Shown here: positions 59,847-64,000 of the stretch, one piece after another
How positions within the stretch are numbered: position 1 is the first letter of the stretch
How the letters are laid out: every line of letters starts with the position of its first letter
NCBI RefSeq assembly: GCF_025506355.1
Contig: NZ_JANZYP010000021.1
Span: forward strand, 51,768 to 115,767
Origin: Sphaerisporangium corydalis
GTDB lineage: Bacteria; Actinomycetota; Actinomycetes; Streptosporangiales; Streptosporangiaceae
Direction: 5' to 3'
DNA: 64,000 bases
Notes under the pieces: generated by a model
Database searches by the model: none
What the model was told of the DNA's origin: nothing
What the model saw: the letters and a program-made list of their open reading frames with translations, nothing else
Translations under genes and position numbers: made by a program

Positions 59847-60521
59847 TCACCTCATGAGCTTCCGCATCCTGCCGATCTCCACACCCTGGCCGGACGCGAC
59901 GTCCTGGGCCATCTTCCTGATCGTCTGGTCGGTGCCGCCCGACAGCTCCTCCCCCGCCATCCGCACCGCGCCCTCGTGATGCCTGGTCATCAGCCGCAGC
60001 AGCAGCGCGTCGAAGGCGGCTCCCCGGGCCGAGCGCAGCCGGTTCATCTCCTCGACGCTCGCCATGCCGTATCCGTCCCCCGAGGTGTGCTCGGGATGGC
60101 CCGCGGGGGCCTCGCGGCCGAGGGCGCGCAGCCAGGAGGACATCACCCCGATCTCCGGCAACTGCCCGGCCGCGATGCGCTCGCAGAGGCGCAGGACCCC
60201 CGGGTCGCCGGCCCGCGAGGGTGCCAGCCCGGCCATCTCCAGGGCCTGCCGGTGGTGCGGGATCATCCGCTGGGCGAACAGGACGTCGGCGGCCGAGGGC
60301 CGCGACTCCGACCGCCCGACCCGCTCCCCCGGCTTGGCGGTGCGCCCCGGCTCCCCCGGCGCGCCCGGGACGATCACGGGGGCGCCGGTCCCGGCCAGCA
60401 TCGGTGAGCCTTGCTCGGGTTCACCGCTCGTGCAGCCCGCGAGGGCGAAGGCGAGCCCGGATCCCAGCACAACCGTTACGAAAAGCTCACACGTGCGGCG
60501 CCGGATCAACATAGCTTCCAT
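59847..60521 (-). CDS. DUF305 lipoprotein
   Basis: 224 residues from ATG 60521; ATG at 60512 or 60533 also possible. Lipobox ALAGC (Cys about 34) follows a basic n-region and hydrophobic helix, so it is membrane-anchored outside. Two DUF305 (ferritin-like four-helix) motifs are visible: AQRMIPHHRQALEMA and RLMTRHHEGAVRMA. DUF305 proteins often accompany copper or redox genes; the HH pairs may bind metal. Divergent from the LVIVD gene with only 43 bases between starts, indicating shared control. Confidence 0.88.
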   Translation of the reverse strand: MEAMLIRRRTCELFVTVVLGSGLAFALAGCTSGEPEQGSPMLAGTGAPVIVPGAPGEPGRTAKPGERVGRSESRPSAADVLFAQRMIPHHRQALEMAGLAPSRAGDPGVLRLCERIAAGQLPEIGVMSSWLRALGREAPAGHPEHTSGDGYGMASVEEMNRLRSARGAAFDALLLRLMTRHHEGAVRMAGEELSGGTDQTIRKMAQDVASGQGVEIGRMRKLMR

Positions 60522-60564
60522 ACTGGGGCACATTCCAAAAATCGGTCGGGCAACGGGGGGCATT

Positions 60565-61986
60565 GTGGGCGTGCGGCGGATCGGCGCGATCGCGTCTGTG
60601 GCGGGGGCGGTCCTGCTTCTCGGGGCCTGCGCCGGCGGTCCCGCGCCCTCCGGCCCGGTGGCCACCACCGGTTCGGCGTCCACCGGCACCACCCCCGGGC
60701 CGTCGGCCTCGGAGGACGGGTACGCCCACAGCCCGAACGCCCGGCGGGTGGCGAACGTCCCGCTGTCGGCGCCGTTCGACGGCGAGGAGGCGTGGGGCAC
60801 CGACCTCGCCTTCCAGGGCGACTTCGCCTTCTCGGGCAACTACGAGGGCTTCACGATCCACGACATCAGCGACCCGGCCAAGCCGAAGGTCGTCACGCGG
60901 GTGGTCTGCCCGGGCGGCCAGAACGACATCTCCGTCAGCGGGAACCTGCTGTTCCTGTCCGTCGACGAGCCGCGCGACGACGACACCTGCGAGAGCGGCC
61001 ATGGCGACGAGAACGAGGGCTGGGAGGGGATCCGGATCTTCGACATCTCCGACAAGACCCACCCCCGGTACATCCGGTCGCTGGCCACCTCCTGCGGCTC
61101 GCACACCCACACGCTGGTGCCGGGCAAGGACGCCGCGAACGTGTACCTGTACGTCTCCTCGTTCGGGCCCTTCCCGGATTCGGTGAACTGCAAGCCGCCC
61201 CACGACTCCATCGCGATCGTCGAGGTGCCGGTGACCGACCCGGCCAAGGCCAGGATCGTCGCCCAGCCGGTGCTGTTCACCGACGGGAACGACGAGTCGA
61301 AGCCCGGCGCGACCAGCGGATGTCACGACATCACGGTGTACCCGGAGAAGGACCTGGCCGCCGGCGCCTGCCTCGGCAACGGCATCCTGATGGACATCTC
61401 CGACCGGACCGCGCCCAAGGTGCTCCAGGAGATCACCGACACCGAGAACTTCTCCATCTGGCACTCGGCGACGTTCAGCAACGACGCCAGCCAGGTGATC
61501 TTCTCCGACGAGCTCGGCGGCGGGGTCTCCCCGACGTGCGACGCCAAGACCGGGCCGACCCGGGGCGCCGACGCGGTGTACGACATCTCCTCCGACGGCA
61601 AGCTCAAGCGGCGGGGCTACTTCAAGATCCCGCGCTACCAGACCGCCGCGGAGAACTGCGTCGCGCACAACGGGTCGCTGCTCCCGGTCCCCAATAAGAC
61701 GATCATGGTCCAGGCGTGGTACCAGGGCGGCGTGTCGGTGATCGACTTCACCGACGCCGACCACCCGAAGGAGCTGGCGTACGTCGACCCGGGGCCGCTG
61801 AGCACCACCGGCGAGCCGAAGCTGGGCGGCTCCTGGTCGGCGTACTACTACAACGGGTACATCTACTCCAGCGACATCATCAAGGGCCTGGACGTCATCG
61901 CGCTCGACGACCCGCTCACCGACCCCGCCAAGTCGGTCAAGCTGGACGAGCTCAACGCCCAGACCCAGGTGTCCTACCCCGAGTGA
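60565..61986 (+). CDS. LVIVD-repeat lipoprotein (beta-propeller)
   Basis: 473 residues from GTG 60565 (GGGGGG four bases upstream); GTG 60571 is an alternative. Lipobox LLLGAC (Cys about 22), Thr/Ser/Pro-rich linker, then LVIVD-type repeats: GFTIHDISDPAKPK, GIRIFDISDKTHPR, GILMDISDRTAPKVL, GVSVIDFTDADHPKEL, which form propeller blades. Function of these surface proteins is unknown. Pairing with a divergent DUF305 gene points to a joint envelope function. Confidence 0.85.
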   Translation: MGVRRIGAIASVAGAVLLLGACAGGPAPSGPVATTGSASTGTTPGPSASEDGYAHSPNARRVANVPLSAPFDGEEAWGTDLAFQGDFAFSGNYEGFTIHDISDPAKPKVVTRVVCPGGQNDISVSGNLLFLSVDEPRDDDTCESGHGDENEGWEGIRIFDISDKTHPRYIRSLATSCGSHTHTLVPGKDAANVYLYVSSFGPFPDSVNCKPPHDSIAIVEVPVTDPAKARIVAQPVLFTDGNDESKPGATSGCHDITVYPEKDLAAGACLGNGILMDISDRTAPKVLQEITDTENFSIWHSATFSNDASQVIFSDELGGGVSPTCDAKTGPTRGADAVYDISSDGKLKRRGYFKIPRYQTAAENCVAHNGSLLPVPNKTIMVQAWYQGGVSVIDFTDADHPKELAYVDPGPLSTTGEPKLGGSWSAYYYNGYIYSSDIIKGLDVIALDDPLTDPAKSVKLDELNAQTQVSYPE

Positions 61987-62008
61987 TCACCGAGGCCGGC
62001 GCCGGTCC

Positions 62009-62098
62009 GGGTGATCACGGGGTCGTGTCAGCCGGGTGATCGCAGGGCCACGCCGGCCGGGTGATCACGGGGCCGCGCGCCGGACGGTGATCACGGGT
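62009..62098. repeat. Four GGTGATCaCGGG repeats between LVIVD and pabC
   Basis: GGGTGATCACGG at 62009, GGGTGATCGCAGG at 62034, GGGTGATCACGG at 62059 and GGTGATCACGGG at 62086, spaced about 25 bases. The last overlaps the pabC stop codon. The genes are convergent, so the array occupies a 3'-3' spacer. Confidence 0.65.
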
Positions 62099-62921
62099 CG
62101 ACGTCGGCCGCGCTGCGCTCCGCGAACACGCGCATCGCCTTGGCGGTGACCGGGCCGGGCGCGGCGGCGATCACCGTGTCGTCCACGAGCCTGATCGGCT
62201 GGACGTCGCGGGTCGTGGAGGTCAGGAACGCCTCGTCCGCCTCGTACAGCGCCGACATCGGCACGTCCGCCTCCTCGCCGCCGTGCCATTCGAGCACCAG
62301 CGCCCGCGTCACCCCGGCCAGGCAGCCGGAGGCGATCGTGGGCGTGATCAGGTGGCCGTCCCTGACGATGAAGATGTTGCTGCCCGTGCCCTCGCAGAGG
62401 TCGCCGGCGAGGTTGCCGAAGATGGCCTCCTGGCCGCCGCGCTCCTTGGCGTAGGCCAGCGCCTTGGCGTTGTCACCGTAGGAGGTGCTCTTGACGCCCG
62501 CGAGCGCCCCGCGCTCGTTGCGCGGCCAGGGGACCACGGTGACGCCGGCCGTCTCGGGGAACGGCGCCTGCGCGCCGACGATCACGACGGCGTTGGTGCC
62601 CTGGTTGCCCCGGTCGGAGCCGAGAGGGCCGTTGCCGCTGGTGTAGGTGACGCGGATGCGGCCGAGCGGCCACGGCGGCGCCGCCGCCAGGCACGCCCGG
62701 ATGCCTTCGGCGATGGCGTCCACGCCCGGCACCGGCAGGCCGAGGCGTTCGGCGGAGAGCTTGAGCCGGTCCAGGTGCCGGGTGAGGGCGAACGCCTCCC
62801 CGTTCACGCACTTGATCGTCTCGAACACGCCGTCCCCGACCATCAGCCCGTGGTCGAAGACGGAGACGCTGGCCTCCGCAGGATCGAGCAGCTCGCCGTT
62901 GACCCAGACCGGAACGTTCAT
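62091..62921 (-). CDS. pabC: Aminotransferase class IV, aminodeoxychorismate lyase (PabC)-like
   Basis: 276 residues. Fold-type IV PLP enzyme: VFDHGLMVGDGVFETIK, catalytic Lys in GVKSTSYGDNAKAL, phosphate-binding EGTGSNIFIV and LTSTTRDVQPI. D-amino-acid and branched-chain aminotransferases share the fold, but the neighbouring chorismate-binding enzyme 61 bases upstream makes aminodeoxychorismate lyase, releasing 4-aminobenzoate for folate, the best call. ATG start. Confidence 0.82.
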   Translation of the reverse strand: MNVPVWVNGELLDPAEASVSVFDHGLMVGDGVFETIKCVNGEAFALTRHLDRLKLSAERLGLPVPGVDAIAEGIRACLAAAPPWPLGRIRVTYTSGNGPLGSDRGNQGTNAVVIVGAQAPFPETAGVTVVPWPRNERGALAGVKSTSYGDNAKALAYAKERGGQEAIFGNLAGDLCEGTGSNIFIVRDGHLITPTIASGCLAGVTRALVLEWHGGEEADVPMSALYEADEAFLTSTTRDVQPIRLVDDTVIAAAPGPVTAKAMRVFAERSAADVDP

Positions 62922-62982
62922 CTATGTGATCTCCATTCTTCAGAGGTACCACGGGGGTGCCGCCGGGTCCGCCTGACGGCCG

Positions 62983-63969
62983 TCAGGCCCGGCCCGAGGC
63001 GAGCGCGACGAGCCGGGACGCCTTCAACTCGGTCTCGCGCCACTCGCGCCGCGGATCGGAGCCCCAGGTGATGCCGGCGCCCGTGCCGAAGCGGATGAGG
63101 TCACGCTCGATCCAGAACGTGCGGATGCCCACGGCCAGTGCGGCCTCGCGCCTGCCGGCGTCGACCCAGCCCACTGCCCCACAGTACGGCCCCCGTGGCT
63201 CAGGTTCGAGTTCATCGATGATACGAAGTGCCGAGGACTTGGGTGCCCCGGTCACCGAGCCCGGGGGGAACGTGGCCGCGAACAGCTCGGCCCAGCCCCG
63301 CCCCTCCTCCAGCCTGGCACGCACCGTCGAGACCAGGTGGACCAGGCCCGGATGCTCCTCCACCACGCACAGCGCGGGCACCGTGACCGAGCCCACCTCC
63401 GCGACCCGGCCGAGGTCGTTACGGACCAGGTCGACGATCATCACGTTCTCGGCGTGGTCCTTGTCGAGCAGGTCGTCCGCGGTCTCCCCGGTCCCCTTGA
63501 TCGGCCGCGACTCCACGACGTCGCCCGCGCGCGACAGGTAGAGCTCCGGCGAGGCCGACACGACCGTCAGCCCCGGCACCTGGACGGTGGCGGCGTACGG
63601 CGCGGGGTTCCCCTGGGCCAGCCGCCCGGCCAGCACCAGCGGGTCGGCGTCCGGGGGGATCTCGGCGGTGAGGACGCGGCACAGGTTGGCCTGGTAGACC
63701 TCCCCCTGCTCGATCAGGTCCCTGATCCGCCGGACACCGTCCTCGTAGCCGCGCCGGTCGAGCGAGCTGGTCCATTCCAGGGACGCGGGCCACGACCCTG
63801 AGGGGCGCGGCAGGGGCGACCGCCGCACGTCGTCGAAGCGGGCGCAGGTGACCTTGCCCTCGTAGGTCACCACGACGGCCCACCACCCGGCCCCGTCCAG
63901 TGCGGCGAGATCGGTCGTCACATCCCGCAGCCCCGTGGCCAGAAATCCCCCGACATGAGCGAAATACAC
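62983..63969 (-). CDS. pabB: Chorismate-binding enzyme, aminodeoxychorismate synthase component I (PabB)-like
   Basis: 328 residues. C-terminal chorismate-utilising domain: QGEVYQANLCRVL, SASPELYLSR, ESRPIKGTGETADD, MIVDLVRNDLGRVAEVGSV, FPPGSVTGAPKSSALRIIDELE and WGSDPRREWRETELKA. Shorter than full TrpE/PabB proteins because the N-terminal part is brief, as is common for the actinobacterial PabB-like branch. GTG start with GGGAG eight bases upstream; the gene is complete, ending about 30 bases before the window edge. Forms a unit with pabC for 4-aminobenzoate synthesis; no glutaminase pabA is adjacent. Confidence 0.85.
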   Translation of the reverse strand: MYFAHVGGFLATGLRDVTTDLAALDGAGWWAVVVTYEGKVTCARFDDVRRSPLPRPSGSWPASLEWTSSLDRRGYEDGVRRIRDLIEQGEVYQANLCRVLTAEIPPDADPLVLAGRLAQGNPAPYAATVQVPGLTVVSASPELYLSRAGDVVESRPIKGTGETADDLLDKDHAENVMIVDLVRNDLGRVAEVGSVTVPALCVVEEHPGLVHLVSTVRARLEEGRGWAELFAATFPPGSVTGAPKSSALRIIDELEPEPRGPYCGAVGWVDAGRREAALAVGIRTFWIERDLIRFGTGAGITWGSDPRREWRETELKASRLVALASGRA

Positions 63970-64000
63970 CCCCCCATTCTCCCGCCCTCCACCCCTTCCC

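Overview
The window is very GC-rich, densely coded DNA with GTG starts and 4-base stop/start overlaps, from a sporulation-lineage actinomycete. An ssgB-type gene, a phosphatidylinositol-mannoside operon, Lsr2 and a DevR/DevS-like pair fit the Streptosporangiales or a relative; genus is not resolved. The gene order yajC-ruvB-ruvA-ruvC-yebC-pdxT-pdxS ... pimA-patA-pgsA ... thrS ... tRNA-Val-ssgB ... pabC/pabB resembles, as I know it, the Streptomyces core chromosome, with a block of accessory genes between thrS and ssgB.

Region 1 (1-23.5 kb) is mostly housekeeping on the minus strand: the 5' end of yajC, Holliday-junction processing (ruvBAC), an Eis-like acetyltransferase, yebC, PLP synthase (pdxS/pdxT) and a PhoD phosphatase. 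A DUF3048 lipoprotein follows, then the membrane-lipid operon pgsA-patA-pimA with a LemA-like membrane protein overlapping pimA, then plus-strand EF-G-like, GHL10 and membrane phosphatase-like genes, and a HIT phosphorylase, Asp23 protein and thrS.

Region 2 (23.5-34 kb) holds a GH25 lysozyme, a branched-polyamine-synthase-like enzyme, and a redox/hypoxia-type cassette: a DevR-like regulator convergent with its GAF kinase, followed by UspA and CBS-BON genes. A PQQ-propeller membrane protein and a formaldehyde-dehydrogenase-like/SRPBCC pair follow.

Region 3 (34-39.7 kb) is the strongest candidate for an unusual system: a TPR-CHAT protease diverges from a cytosolic subtilisin, a sigma factor and a small acidic protein. 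Next come 1 kb of degenerate, locally AT-rich DNA, an lsr2 gene, a probably leaderless NAD kinase, an MHS transporter, an esterase and small stress-type membrane proteins (DUF3618, holin-like, SPW).

Region 4 (46.5-64 kb) has two large secreted proteins, a PQQ sugar dehydrogenase and a ThuA-DUF1080 protein, with near-identical C-terminal discoidin domains and an operator-rich promoter. Then follow a full-length alaS away from its usual neighbours with a long leader, a PRC-barrel protein, a sensor kinase, an XRE regulator, tRNA-Val(CAC) with an intrinsic terminator, ssgB, a divergent DUF305/LVIVD lipoprotein pair and pabC/pabB. No integrase, transposase, CRISPR array or phage module was seen; short GC-rich tandem repeats recur between genes.
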